NCBI RefSeq assembly: GCF_000341285.1
Contig: NW_005178467.1
Span: 185,066 to 249,065 of the forward strand
Length of the DNA: 64,000 nt
Direction: 5' to 3'
Source of the DNA: Galdieria sulphuraria
Taxonomy: Eukaryota > Rhodophyta > Bangiophyceae > Galdieriales > Galdieriaceae
The position numbers and the translations under genes were made by a program. This document shows, piece after piece, positions 47,348 through 58,920 of the stretch (its first letter is position 1; every line of letters starts with the position of its first letter). The notes under the pieces are model-generated. The model ran no database searches. It worked only from the letters and a program-made list of their open reading frames with translations, and was not told the origin of the DNA.

Positions 47348-48419
47348 TCAACCGTCTTTTTCGTCTTCCTCTTCATCATCGCTACGAATGTCTCCACCAT
47401 CCTGCCTTAGTGCCTCCGTCGAAGCTGATAACGAACGATACACCATTTTCAGAATAAGTGAAAACCAAAAACAGTGCAAAAGTTGTAAAACTATGAGCGC
47501 AATTAAACATAAGAAATAATGTAACAAATAAAACTGCCAATGAGCAGCCCAATAGTTAAAGGAAGGCTAAGTTCAGTTCTTTAGTATTTCAACTTCAAGA
47601 CGAAAAGCAAACAAAAGCGCATACCTTTTCCAGTACCATACGCAACGAGTCCACAGCCACTGACCAAACGATTCTGGGATAAATGACCAGCCTTTACTTT
47701 TCGTTAAGCTACCAATAAACTCATTGAAATAACTTTTGTTACCTTGTCAAATAAAAAACAATCGCAAAGAATGAAAATACGTAGATATCCGCATTCCACC
47801 TTACATAATACAACACTTTCGCCAGATATAAAAGAATGTCACTCGCATCATGTATACAAAGAATGTAAAGTCCGATTCGGACATATCCAAATATATAGCT
47901 TATCAATACTAAAAATACAGTACTACCATGGTGTATTACAAACTCCAGAAAGTCAGAGCGCCTCGTGTCAAAAGAGAGAAACAACAAAGCGCCACAGTAA
48001 TAACCTGCTTCCATAAGATAATAACTCCTAAACAGAGTACTCATAGGAGCCGGAAATGGAGTCCAAAACTCTCTGATAATGGTATCTCGAGGGTCTATTG
48101 TCCAGTTTTCTTGGGTGATAACTACAACGCCATACCAGAACGAGAATATATAAAACACGGTATAGAAAATGTTTTCGCAAATTTTTCGTCTTCGACTGGG
48201 TGCGAACTTTGAGAACCACAGTGGAAGCAACTTGTTCTGTAACACGAATCGGAGGGCTGCTGCCATAACGGTAATACACAATACAATGAAGAAATCCTTT
48301 GATCGAAGAAAAGGATTGAGCGTGTGGACAGGTCTCTCCTCTTTCAAAACCTGCTCTTGTTTTATAATATTGATAATTTCTCTTAAACCATCAAAAACTT
48401 TGTGGTACTTGAGCGCCAT
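47348..48419 (-). CDS. Ceramide synthase (LAG1/TLC family)
   Basis: ER multi-pass enzyme that N-acylates sphingoid bases. The TLC domain is clear: RRRKICENIFYTVFYIFSFW, YLMEAGYYCGALLFLSFDTR, RSDFLEFVIHHGSTVFLVLI (the catalytic His-His) and CIHDASDILLYLAKVLYYV. Two or three introns follow FYLTR; the last exon encodes LQLLHCFWFSLILKMVYRSL and an acidic tail DIRSDDEEEDEKDG, as in plant and yeast Lag1. No homeobox-like insert. Confidence 0.9.
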
Positions 48420-48747
48420 ATCAACTCAACAATTGTTGCTTCCGTAGGCAAAATGAATCCGTTCGAAATTAAATTATCGATGAAATCTCGGCCGTAAAGT
48501 TCTTCAAGTTGGTATGTTTATGAATCCACCATGGTTTTGAAAACATGAAATACTTCAAGATCTAGAAACCTTTTTCTATCGTTATTTATGTTTGAAGATA
48601 ATAAACTTCAACTCTTATTGACCGCAAAAGACATTTGGGAACTTTCAATGACAAAGAGAACTTACGCTTCCCATTAACAAAAACCAAAACTAAGTATTTC
48701 AAGCACGTTCTCAGATTTCTACTTTAATAGATACAAATCCTATCCTA
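48420..48747. other. Intergenic region between two minus-strand genes
   Basis: 328 bp between the PRPP synthetase stop and the ceramide synthase start; the promoter of the latter should lie here. No repeat, RNA gene or conserved frame seen. Confidence 0.4.
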
Positions 48748-50067
48748 TCAATATAACGAATCCTCATGTACTCTCCATATTGTTTCTCCTAACAACGAAG
48801 CAACATTCACAATGCGCAACTGGGGGAATCTCTTCTCCTTCGGCACTTGAATAGTATTTGTGACTATGACTTCCTCAAACACACCACTGGAAAGTCGCTC
48901 AATTGCAGCTCCAGAAAAAACAGCATGAGTAGCGACAGCAAAAACTCTCTTTGCTCCATTCTCCCTCAAGCTTTTGGCAGCTTCCGCTATTGTTCCTCCA
49001 GTATCGATCATATCGTCCACTAAAACTGCTGTTCGACCCCTTACATCTCCTATAAGATTAAGAACCTTTGCGATATTATGTTGTTCTCTTCTTTTATCAA
49101 TTATTGCCAGAGGTGCATCGTTTAGTTGTTTTGCAAAAGCACGAGCTCTAGCGACTCCACCGACGTCTGGAGCAACAACGACCATATCACTAGGACAATT
49201 CTTCAAAAGATACTCAACAAGACAAGGAGAGGCGAATATGTGATCCAAGGGAATATCAAAGAAACCACAAGTTTGTGGAGAGTGAATATCCATAACTATA
49301 ACTCGATCGGCCCCAGCTTCACAAATCATATTTGCCACCAACTTGGACGCCAAAGCTTCTCTTCTCTTCGTATCTGGATCTACAAGTCGGTCTGCTCTTG
49401 CATAGCCATAGTAGGGTAAAACTGCAGTCACTTGTGAAGCATGTGCTCTACGACAGGCGTCAATCATCAAGAGTAGTTCTATTAAGTGATCATTTGCTGG
49501 ATAACTGAAGCAAGCCAAGTAAATAAAGGCTTAAACATATTTTAGAAGTGGAACATACCACGTGGACTGTAACAAGAATACTGAGCAACCACGAACTGAT
49601 TCTTCCAAACGAACATAGATTTCACCGTCAGAAAAGCGCTTTCTCATAATAGGGCTTAGTTCTGGTTTGCCCAAATACTTGGCAACTTCGCTTGCTAATT
49701 CAGTGTTTGAAGAACCTGAATAAATACGTATTTTATGACTACCGAAACTCAGACCACCATAGTGTTTTTCTTCTGTGGACAAGTCTGAAAGAGCAGATGT
49801 TTCTATAGATTCTGGTACAGTTACTGGACTGTAGGTTGACGTTAATGGTGACAAGGTTTCTTTTCTTACGTCAGAATGATGTTTATCATTTTCCACACAA
49901 GACAACGGCCAAACTCTACGATATGCACGACGAAGACGAAACCAAGAAGTAGATGAAGGAAAAGAAGACGAGAGATTTTGCATTCGCTCCAGGCACTTCC
50001 CTTGTTTCAGTGGTACACAACAATGTATATAGCAACAAACGACTCTTTTATGCTTGGTATATTTCAT
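48748..50067 (-). CDS. PRPS: Ribose-phosphate pyrophosphokinase, class I
   Basis: Makes PRPP from ribose 5-phosphate and ATP for nucleotide, His and Trp synthesis. The N-terminal 110 residues (Ser-rich, with two or three Arg clusters) suggest organelle targeting. The enzyme starts KIRIYSGSSNTELASEVAKY; FSDGEIYVRLEESVRG, YYGYARADRLVDPDTKRREA (flexible loop), IVMDIHSPQTCGFFDIP and the PRPP loop VLVDDMIDTGGTIAEA follow. One intron separates FLLQSTW from SYPANDHLIELL. The start at 50067 is the first ATG. Confidence 0.92.
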
Positions 50068-50157
50068 CAGTACGTGGCTTCCCACAACAACTTGTGACAA
50101 TCCGTTGTGTACCAAAATCGACAATTCTTTGGGAAGTAGAACTGTTTGTTGTTGACC

Positions 50158-52768
50158 ATGTTACAAGTATCAGACGATACAGAAACGCAACATATTGCAG
50201 ATGAATCATTTGAGGCATATAGAAACAGTGAACTTGATAAAGCCATAGATATTGTACGAAAATTGGAGTCGTCAGACCCCATCAGGGTAGGAAAACAGTT
50301 TTCATAGTCGACTTTTATTGAGAAAACTTCCAGACAAAACTGAACTATTCCGTGTGTTTGTACTATAAGGAGCTCTGTAAAGATCCTTTCGTTGTATTAA
50401 ATACTGTGGCTGCTTTAAACGGAAAAAAGGAAATGACGGACATGTCTCTTCGAAGCACGGAGTTATCTCCTTGGTTTTCCGAGAATCCTCCGTTTGAACT
50501 TGCTTATGCTGTATTCAATGAAGCAGTTATATCATATCAGGTATGCAGTGAGTTTTTCTGTTTGGTAAGTTTCATATTCCATTTTAGCTCCACTTCTGGA
50601 AGCGGTCTTGTGAACTCCTGGAAACCTTGTATAGTCATATAGGAGCCTTTGACGACGCATTGGTATTTAGAGTTTGGTTGCTCCTGTTTGATGTAAGTGT
50701 AAAACTCATGTTCTTGTCGAAACAGCTCAAGGGTTTAATTTAGGTTTATATGCGACTTGGTTGCAGTGACAAGGCGGCCATCGTGTTTGGTTTCTTAGAA
50801 AGAACTTTTCCTAGTATATCTGACCCTGAAGATGGAAAGGATGATAACTTGGAGGTTGATGGAAGTCCGAACCTTATTGTGAAGAGCTTATTTTCAGCTT
50901 ATCCCAGTTTCCTTGTTAACAGAGATAAGGAAGATTTACAGCTCCTCTTATCTTATTATCGTGCTCGACTCTACTTGAATCTACGCTCTTATAAGCTTTT
51001 TAAGAAGGAAATCAAAAGCTTGATCAGTAGCTGCGAGGCTTCGGAGAAATCACTTGTCCCTCCTTTGCTGTTGAAGGTTCGTTATGAGATGCAACGAGGG
51101 AATCCTCGGAAAGCGCTGAAACTTGCGTCGAGTATCCCAGACAATGATTTGGAATATTTTCCAAGTATGAAATGTATTTTGTTAAATAATATTGGCTGTA
51201 TCCATATCAAACTCGGCAGACAAAATTTGGCAATCTCTTACCTTTCTTTGGCAGAGAAGCAGTTAGACAGTACCGTTTATGAGGATAATAAGGATAAAAA
51301 GGAAATCCGGTCAGTACCGCACCTTTCGCTGAACTACTCGGATATTATTGCGTATAATATGGGATTAAGTTTTCTAGTTCTTGGAGAATATGAACATGCC
51401 GCACATGCTTTTTGGAAATGTGCAGAAACATTTATGACAAACGCGAGATTATGGGTGAGGCTAGCAGAATGTTGTGTCGGTTTTGATGCACAAATGGAAT
51501 GCGAAAAGGAGTCAAAGCAAGTTAATGATTTGGTAGAGCAAGTAGTTGGAAAAGGATCCCGGAGAAGAATTGTCATACATTCTCCTTGTACGAGGAACAA
51601 AGAGGTCGTCGATGAGGACTATAAAAACGGTTCGCAGCGTCCATTGCTGTCTTTACAATATGGTGCCGAATGTGCACGAACAGCACTTTACTTACTGAAT
51701 AAGAAACAAGCAAGGCCTAATGTAACAACATCAACCTTATCTGTTGGCGAACAACATGAAAGCCCCGCAGAACATGGGATTTCCTCATCCAATACCGCAA
51801 CTATAGCATCGGGAAGATCCAAACAGACTTTAGTAACTTTTGAAAATGATGTAGAAGAGCATTCAATCGAACAAGGAATCGAGTCTTCGAGAAGATCGAA
51901 CGATAATGGATCAGAAAGATTGATAGACTGGCAAATAGAAAAAGACAATACCAAGGCAATGCATGAAACAAATAGTAGTACTACAGAAACGACATCTCAA
52001 CCAACAGCGAGCAAAGTTATTAGCGGAACTTGTAGTAATCATGATGATGAAGACCTTTTGATTCGAGAATCTGCTTTGGCACTTTTATGTTATTGTTGTC
52101 TGTCGACTTGCCCTGAAGAGGCTTTACGAACAGCGAAGGAATTGATGCAAATGAGTCATGTTTCTCCTGAAATTTTATTCTTAGCACACCTTTATGGAGT
52201 GGAAGCATTATGTGCTTTAGGACGACCGGATGAAGCTCTAGAAATGTTAAGTCCTCAGATTCTTGAAATAATAGAAAAATGTTCCAACTTGAATTCTGCT
52301 TTGGGTGAGGTCAACATTCATTCGTGGAGTCATTCTGGAACAGAAATGTCAACTGGGACAAATTCAGCTAGTGCTTCTTCTTGGAACTCCAATTCCGATG
52401 CAATAAGACCCAATGTAGAAAGCAATCCATCAAGTTTCACGGACTCTTCTTCTAACCATATTTTTCATGGTGTTAGTCTTCCAAACTATCCTTCCTCAAT
52501 ATCAAGAGGCGGTATTATCTCACGGGGAGCAATAGGAATAACAGGAACTGCAGCGTTTTATGTAAATCTATCGTCCGTATGTGTTTTGAAGAACAAATTG
52601 GGCGAGGCTGCAGCAGCTATAACTCGAGCGCTTTCCTTAATGCCACGTTCTAGTGCAGCTCTGTTAATGTCTACTTATATTAAGATTAGAGAAGGCGACT
52701 TGGAAGGTGCAAAAGATATTCTTAAGTGTCATCGAGTGACTTCTGGTTTTCAAAGTCTTCAAGCGTAA
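50158..52768 (+). CDS. CNOT10: CCR4-NOT complex subunit 10 homologue
   Basis: TPR protein of the CCR4-NOT deadenylase, where it pairs with CNOT11. Four exons: MLQVSDDTETQHIADESFEA, then LNYSVCLYYKELCKDPFVVL, then LHFWKRSCELLETLYSHIGA, then a long last exon. TPR-like helices include FELAYAVFNEAVISYQ, LLNNIGCIHIKLGRQNLAIS, YNMGLSFLVLGEYEHAAHAF and YVNLSSVCVLKNKLGEAAAA, with Ser-rich loops between. The arrangement and the animal-like segment around VWLLLFDVYMRLG support CNOT10. Confidence 0.82.
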
Positions 52769-52851
52769 AAATAAAACAAATCCATATTACTCTTTATCAC
52801 ACAAACATGGGAACTCAAGGAAACCATCTTCAAGATGGACAGCTTCGTAAA

Positions 52852-54054
52852 TCATGCACTATGAATGGCATGCGATTTTACCTTTATCCTTTGATGAGAA
52901 ATAAAAGTAACATAACTTCTCCACAACAATTCAGCATAAAGGATTTGGAACATGCCACTAGGAATAGTATGCTTGTTATTCATTTCTTTCATGGAGTCAA
53001 ATAAGTTTCTTGGAGAAATACAGCCATGATCCAAATAAGGCTTCAACCGAAAGATAAATGCACCATCACTTTCCTTGCAACTATTCTTTTGATGAGTTTC
53101 TAACAAAGACCAAGCTGTAGACTCTGCTATGGAGAAGCCATAAGTTCCAACACTATTATCCAAAAGTCTTGGGATGTCTTCAGGAACATGCGGCAACTTA
53201 TTCGGTACACTGAGTGGCTGTGAAACTTTCACGTTCTTTGCCTCTTGTGAAAACTTCCTAAAACCCATATCCGAAATTTCCAAGTTGGCAAACTGGTCGG
53301 GACTGACAAGAGTGTTGCTCCAGAAACCTTCTACTTGAATACCCTTGCTTTCCAAATCAGTGATCATTTCAGTTTGAAGTTGAATCTGGTCGGGTAGTTC
53401 GGCGTGATTGTAGTAGATTGCTTCTATTCCATATTTATGGCACACTTCCAATACCGACTCTGTAGAAAACTTGGGCAGGACGCAAAGATCAGAGCCACGT
53501 CTTTGCAACTCTGTCTTCAATTCAACGACAGCACTTCTTGGCATTTCTTGATGCAACGCTACTAGAGGCAGTACTAAACCTCCTGGGACAGATCCATTCT
53601 GCACTGCCTTAATCAAAGCCTCGTTGTCCTGCACTCTTAGGTCAGCAAAAAACCAAACGAGTATTCTTCGAGGAGCTCCTCCAAAGAACCAAGGACGTTT
53701 GAAAGCACCTTGAGAAAGCTTTAAAAGAATGAGAGTTCAACTATTTCTCATAAGCAGGAATATTAAAGACCTACCCTATCCGGGACAGGTTGATCCAAGA
53801 CGTTCGACTCATTCCTACCGTTGTAACGAGAAATACAGCTTACAGTAGTAGATCAGTTTCTCTAGTGTCACTATTGAAAGTCTCAATTCCACTTACTTGC
53901 TGCGGAATTCCCCGATAAAAGGTTTGAGAGATGATTTTCGAATAACGAGTCTTTTTAACTGTTGCCCGGAAGATCCACAAACGAACGACTGGGAAGTGAC
54001 TACAGGTTTTTGTTGTACTCTAAACCAATGTGTACTACTAACAAATGCGTTCAT
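52852..54054 (-). CDS. Short photolyase/cryptochrome-DASH-like protein (PHR2-like)
   Basis: N-terminal targeting-like exon (MNAFVSSTHWFRVQQKPVVT), then an intron, then RILVWFFADLRVQDNEALIK, the photolyase alpha/beta domain, with LPLVALHQEMPR and a CRY-DASH-like middle (EAIYYNHAELPDQIQLQTEM). The FAD-binding helical domain begins (LKPYLDHGCISPRNLFDSM, ILYAELLWRSYVTFISHQRI) but the protein stops there at HAIHSA, without the distal helices that cradle FAD and the Trp triad. Plant PHR2 proteins are shortened the same way. Function unknown; loss of repair activity is inferred. Confidence 0.75.
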
Positions 54055-54210
54055 GGTGTTACAAGACGTTGGAAGCTGAAACCACACTAAAAACCCAATC
54101 AACAGATAAGAATCGAGCTCCGATCAGCTTGTGATGGACAAGAAACGAGAATTATTCATTCCATTGGAAGCCCGCTCAAAGGAAGCCCGTCATCGCTTCT
54201 TCTAATAGTA

Positions 54211-54228
54211 TATTCACAAAAGTGAATA
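54211..54228. repeat. Inverted repeat in the PHR2-like/TOP1 divergent spacer
   Basis: TATTCAC-AAAA-GTGAATA is a perfect 7-bp inverted repeat only 7 bp upstream of the TOP1 ATG, within the 180-bp divergent spacer. A nearby direct repeat GGAAGCCCG occurs twice (54164-54172, 54181-54189). They may be regulator sites. Confidence 0.4.
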
Positions 54229-54234
54229 CTACTA

Positions 54235-56736
54235 ATGGTTTCGAAGAAAATTGAAAATATTCCAGAAGATGTTCCTCTCAACCAGTTAATATCTCAGAGT
54301 AATGGGGTAAGTGTAGTAAATGTGTTCTTCCAGTTGTTAGTAACGATGGAAAAGAACCGAAAGGCTTTTAGTAGAGAGGAGAACGTAGTCACTAATTTGC
54401 TTGAACGTGCAGGACGTACAAGGAAAAGCGAAGATGTCGTGCCGACTAAGACAGGGAAAAAAAGAAATGCTACTCAAGAAGGCAAGACCAGGTTCGCTGA
54501 CCCCCGCGCTGAGGATTCACGTGAAACGACTTTTGACACAGAGTCCGGAAAAACAAAAAAGAACAAACGCATGAAGAAAGAATCCAAGCAGAAAACGGAT
54601 GAAGAGAGTTTCCTGAGCCTAGAGACCAAGGCAAACGGTAACGACTGTGTCAGTGAAGAAGTTTCCCGTCCCTCCGCAATATTTGATAAGCTGAAGAAGG
54701 AAGAATTTATTATTGAAAGAGCTCAACAGAACAATGACAGCGCGAAAGGTACTAAACGTGCAGAGAAAGGTTCTCCAAAGGAAGTTGGAACCTCTGAAGA
54801 CGAAAGAGAAGCTGAAGAGGAGGAGGAAGAGGAGGAAGAAGAAGATTATCGTTGGTGGGGACGAGACAACCAAGAAGATGAAGATGATACTATAAAATGG
54901 ACCACCTTGTCTCATAGTGGCGTCCTTTTTCCACCAGAATATGTTCCTCATAACAAGCCTATATTATACAGAGGAAAAGAAATATATTTATCTCCAAAGG
55001 CAGAAGAAGTCGCTACATTTTTTGCACAAAAACTTGCCACAGAATATGTAAAGAAACCACAGTTTCGTAAGAATTTTTGGGAAGATTTTCAACAACACTT
55101 ATCAAATGATGAAAAGAAAAAGTTGAAGAGTTTGGATGAAATTAATTTCACTCCCATATATGAGCATCTTGAAGCCCAAAAGAACGCCAAGAAAGCACTT
55201 ACATCAGCAGAGAAGAAGGCAATCAGGGAAGAGGAACAAGAGAAGGTGAAGAAGTATACAGTGGCCATTGTCGATGGCAAAGAAGAGAAAGTAGGAAACT
55301 TTAGAGTAGAGCCTCCAGGACTCTTTTTGGGAAGAGGTGAACATCCTCTCATGGGCAAAGTAAAGAAACGAATAATGCCTGAAGATATTACCATCAATAT
55401 TGGAGAAGATGCTCCTGTTCCAGAATGTCCTATCGCTGGTCATCGGTAAGTACTTACATTTCATGCCTTTTTCAGTTTATAACAACGTTGCATACTTTAG
55501 GTGGGGCCAAATCATTCATAATAATAAGGTCACGTGGCTAGCTGGCTGGAAAGATAGTATTACCGGGGGCTATAAATATGTATGGCTATCAGCAGGTTCT
55601 AGATTTAAAGGACAAAGTGACCAGCAAAAATATGAAAAGGCTAGGAAATTGAAGAATTACATTGATGAGATTCGTAAAGATTACACAAAAGGACTTCAAT
55701 CGGACAGTTTAGAAGAGCGCCAACGGTCGACTGCACTTTATTTCATTGACCGCTTAGCTTTGAGAGTTGGTAACGAAAAGGATGAAGATGAAGCGGATAC
55801 GGTTGGTTGTTGCTCGCTTAGGGTTGAACATATCACGTTGCATGATCCAAACGCAGTTGAATTCGACTTTCTTGGTAAGGTAAGTTATGTTGATTGCTTG
55901 ATGCTTTTCGTTTTGAAATGTAAAATTGTCGAAAGGATTCTATACGTTATATAAATACTGTCACTGTTGATGGTCCTGTTTTTTACAACCTGAAAGAGTT
56001 TGTGCGAGGCAAGAAACCTGAAGATGAAATCTTTGATAAGTTAACAGTGCAGGGTTTGAATGATCATCTGAAAACATTGATGCCTGGTCTGTCTGCAAAA
56101 GTGTTTCGAACTTATAATGCATCTATTACGCTGGCTCGATTACTTTCTGAGCGCAAGTTTGAGTCAGAAGACTTGAATAACAAGCTTACTTTTTACAATC
56201 AAGCGAACAAGGAAGTTGCTATCCTTTGTAATCATCAGCGTACTCTTCCAGTGTCACATGAACAACAGATGAATCGTCTTCAGAGCAAGTTGGATGAGGC
56301 TTTAGAGTGGCTTCATGAACTGGAACAAGCTCTGAAGAAAGCAAAACGTGACAAGAAGGATTCAGTTGAGGTTGTTCAGTATGTGAGACCTAAACCGAAT
56401 TTTCGGAATGATATGACACAAATTGAACGAGAAGCGGAAAGGAAAAGAGTTGCGGAACTTCCACGTGAGTCCAAAGTTCGACAAATGAAGACGTCGAATC
56501 TACCTAGTCAAATAGAGAAGGCAGAACAGCGTGTGGAGAAAATTCGATTGGATATGTCAATGAAAGAAGAACTAAAGAATGTCGCTCTTGGTACGAGTAA
56601 GATTAATTATCTTGACCCGAGAATCACTGTAGCATGGTGCAAGAAGAATCAAGTTCCCATCGAGAAAATTTTTTCCAAGACGTTATTGACTAAATTCCTT
56701 TGGTCCATGGAAAGTAGTGAAGATTTTTGTTTCTGA
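54235..56736 (+). CDS. TOP1: DNA topoisomerase I, eukaryotic type IB
   Basis: Nuclear swivelase. Start [20 protein letters not shown], a short intron, a highly charged disordered region (acidic run near residue 200), then the core: [60 protein letters not shown] and [21 protein letters not shown] coiled-coil linker follows and the C-terminal active site [19 protein letters not shown] has the catalytic Tyr. Introns after IAGHR and DFLGK are about 60 nt. The tail is short. Confidence 0.94.
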
Positions 56737-56838
56737 TGTTATTATAATGAGAAATGTTGAAATGTATAAGAATGCAATTTATTAGTATATCTATGTGTGT
56801 ATATAGAGCTTTTTATTTTTGCACCTCTATACACTCAT

Positions 56839-57393
56839 CTAGTCTTGAACACTATGTACACAGTCTTTATGCCACGTTGGCGATAATGAACAGGCAACTC
56901 TGTGCTTCACGTCTGCACCTTTTTGATTTTTCAGGATGGCACTTGTGTAACAGTCTAGATTACAAAATAGCAAATCATTCCACTTAAAGACATTGTTCAG
57001 AAACATAAGACTCTTGCTACAGTTGTCACATAGCAAATCTTCGGATGACCTGTTTGAAGTTTCTGAATTATCAGCAATATCCAATGAGCATAAAGAGTCT
57101 CTGTCTTCCTCCTTATTATAGTCTTCTTCAATGCTTTCCTTTTCGACGCCAAAAGCATCCATATAACTCAGATTGGCAGAATTGCAATACTTAGCTCGTT
57201 CTTGCTCTATTTCTTCCACCATGTTATACAACTTGCTTCTAAAGGAGGCACTGTATGCTTCTTCAAAGAAGCTATTTGTTACGTTGTTCTCAGAGGAACA
57301 GGTAAAAGGCCTTCTAGGCTCAGGTACTTGCATACTGCCGCCAACTTGTGTATGACACATTTTCTCAAATCTCAAACTTCCAATCTTCACCAT
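56839..57393 (-). CDS. Small protein with a C-terminal FLZ-like zinc finger
   Basis: 185 residues, single exon. Mostly helical and acidic in the middle (FRSKLYNMVEEIEQERAKYC, EEDYNKEEDRDSLC). Near the end LLCDNCSKSLMFLNNVF and LLFCNLDCYTSAIL fit C-x2-C-x18-C-x3-C, the pattern of FCS-like/MYM-type zinc fingers; plant FLZ proteins bind SnRK1. The first ATG is at 57393. Identity of the rest is unknown and the FLZ link is by spacing only. Confidence 0.55.
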   Translation of the reverse strand: MVKIGSLRFEKMCHTQVGGSMQVPEPRRPFTCSSENNVTNSFFEEAYSASFRSKLYNMVEEIEQERAKYCNSANLSYMDAFGVEKESIEEDYNKEEDRDSLCSLDIADNSETSNRSSEDLLCDNCSKSLMFLNNVFKWNDLLFCNLDCYTSAILKNQKGADVKHRVACSLSPTWHKDCVHSVQD

Positions 57394-57581
57394 CGTCAAT
57401 CAATTCTTTCGATTTGGCATGCGTCCCGAGTGCGTGGAACGTGCATTTTGAGTAACGTGGAACGCTCTGCACATGGACGGCCGCTTTTCATAGGGCATCG
57501 ATTTCACAAGCTCTTTTATAGGACTATTTTTAGGAATACAAGGATATGTTTGAAACTGGTGGAGGAATCGTTGAAATCATA

Positions 57582-57816
57582 ATGACTGCAGTAGTTAAGC
57601 CGAAAGTTGGTTGATGTTTCGGTCTTTCAAGCCGTTGCTTTTAAAAGAACCTTGAAAAAAGACTTGCAAACAAAAGGTGCTGGGAGACGACAAACGACTA
57701 TCGTTGACTTTAAGAAACGCTTTTTATCCAAAATAATTCCCAAACAAAGTGAAACTCAACAAAATTCCAAACCACTATTTGCCGTTTTTGAGTTGAATCC
57801 AACCAGCAACATGTAA
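57582..57816 (+). CDS. Possible small basic protein with PIP-box-like motif
   Basis: The 57607-57816 frame encodes AFKRTLKKDLQTKGAGRRQT, then TIVDFKKRFLSKIIPKQSE, ending NPTSNM. RRQTTIVDFKKRF resembles a degenerate PCNA-interacting box. No ATG opens this frame; joining to an ATG at 57582 needs an intron of about 22 nt, shorter than any other here. The 3' end overlaps the minus-strand gene by 42 bp. It may be noncoding. Confidence 0.2.
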
Positions 57817-58176
57817 TCCCCAGGAATACGGTACCAATAGAGAGCCAAGAACATAAAGTGGATTGATAGTAGTAACAGTTAGAGGAGAGAGCAAGTTACT
57901 TTCATAGACGCAATAAGAACCAACCAACAAGCATACTACGGACGAAATGATATAAGCCGCGGAAGGAACCTTTTCTCCGATACCCAACACAGTGGAAGGA
58001 GGCACTTTACCAGTCCAAAAAGTATCTTTTGCCACTACAGTAAAGTGAGATCTTGCTTTAAACCGACTATATTGGCATGGTTGCAAATTATAGCTTCTCT
58101 TAATTAAGACGTAGCTTCTCTTTGAAAAGATATTGCTTGGAGCTCCCACAACCAAAGTGCTTGAAAGGAATGTCAT
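57775..58176 (-). CDS. Putative plastid two-helix membrane protein
   Basis: 133 residues, single exon. Ser/Arg/Lys-rich N-terminus of about 55 residues (SNIFSKRSYVLIKRSYNLQP) suggests a plastid transit peptide. A mature part begins near WTGKVPPSTVLGIGEKVPSA, with helices AAYIISSVVCLLVGSYCVYE and NPLYVLGSLLVPYSWGLHVA, ending GWIQLKNGK. I do not recognise the family; the layout suits a small thylakoid or envelope protein. Confidence 0.5.
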   Translation of the reverse strand: MTFLSSTLVVGAPSNIFSKRSYVLIKRSYNLQPCQYSRFKARSHFTVVAKDTFWTGKVPPSTVLGIGEKVPSAAYIISSVVCLLVGSYCVYESNLLSPLTVTTINPLYVLGSLLVPYSWGLHVAGWIQLKNGK

Positions 58177-58360
58177 GATTACTATTCAGCTGATGAGAAA
58201 CGAAATCACGAATGGAGGGAGGAGATTTATTCATGTGGTGGTAGGCTCCACACGTTATGATGCCTTTAGATTCAACTTGTTTTCCATGAAAAGCTGAAGA
58301 AGAAAGCTCATTCCGTAGTCATGGAAAGATTTCATTTATAAACCTATCTTAACATAGCAA

Positions 58361-58520
58361 GACAGAACTTGTGTCTGTTCTGTCTTTTCTGATTCCGATT
58401 GCAGCTCGCAGCCTAGTTAGTGTAGGCTGTGGCGATACAGTTGTAATCCACCTGGAAGTCTCCCCTATCAAGTGGCAGGCATAGTTGAAGCAACGGAAAC
58501 CTCCACGTCTCTCCTGAAAA
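58361..58520 (+). ncRNA. Candidate structured RNA with SRP-Alu-like motif
   Basis: Inside the 744-bp noncoding gap 58177-58920. Hairpins: GACAGAAC (58361-58368) with GTTCTGTC (58377-58384); CAGCCTA (58409-58415) with TAGGCTG (58423-58429); CCAC (58448-58451) with GTGG (58472-58475). GTGGCGATACAGTTGTAATC (58429-58448) resembles the start of the signal-recognition-particle Alu domain (U-G-U-A-A-U-C-C after two loops). A following CAGG...AAGCA resembles the SRP helix 8 pair, but the long 3' strand of SRP RNA was not found. Ends and strand are uncertain; the rest of the gap shows nothing. Confidence 0.25.
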
Positions 58521-58920
58521 CAGTAAATTGAAAGAATCGTTTTATCTAACTACCTGAGTTTCATTTTCTTATAGTGAACTTCCTTAAAATATTCCCAACT
58601 GACCCATTTGTAAACTTTTGCTACATTGTCGTACGAATATTTTCAACCCTTATTGTTAGGAACTATTTCCCTCCTTCCAGGAATAGGACTTTTCTTTCGG
58701 TTGTGTCATATTTCATCAAGTCATTCAACTTTGCTTTCATGAATTGACTTTAACAACGCTATGACAGAAACCAAGCATAGAAGACTTGTCAGATATGCAA
58801 ACTGAACCCCTTCAACGAGTTTAAATAGTCGAGTTTCATACTTATTAGCATAAATGAAAAGTATTCGAGTATATATGAATAAGGGTAACTATTGATTGAT
58901 TGGTGGTTGGGTAAACAAAC

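Noticed and set aside
54619-54951. Minus-strand frame rich in Phe/Leu inside TOP1
   Set aside because: It is the mirror of the Glu/Lys-rich linker of TOP1, a typical shadow frame.
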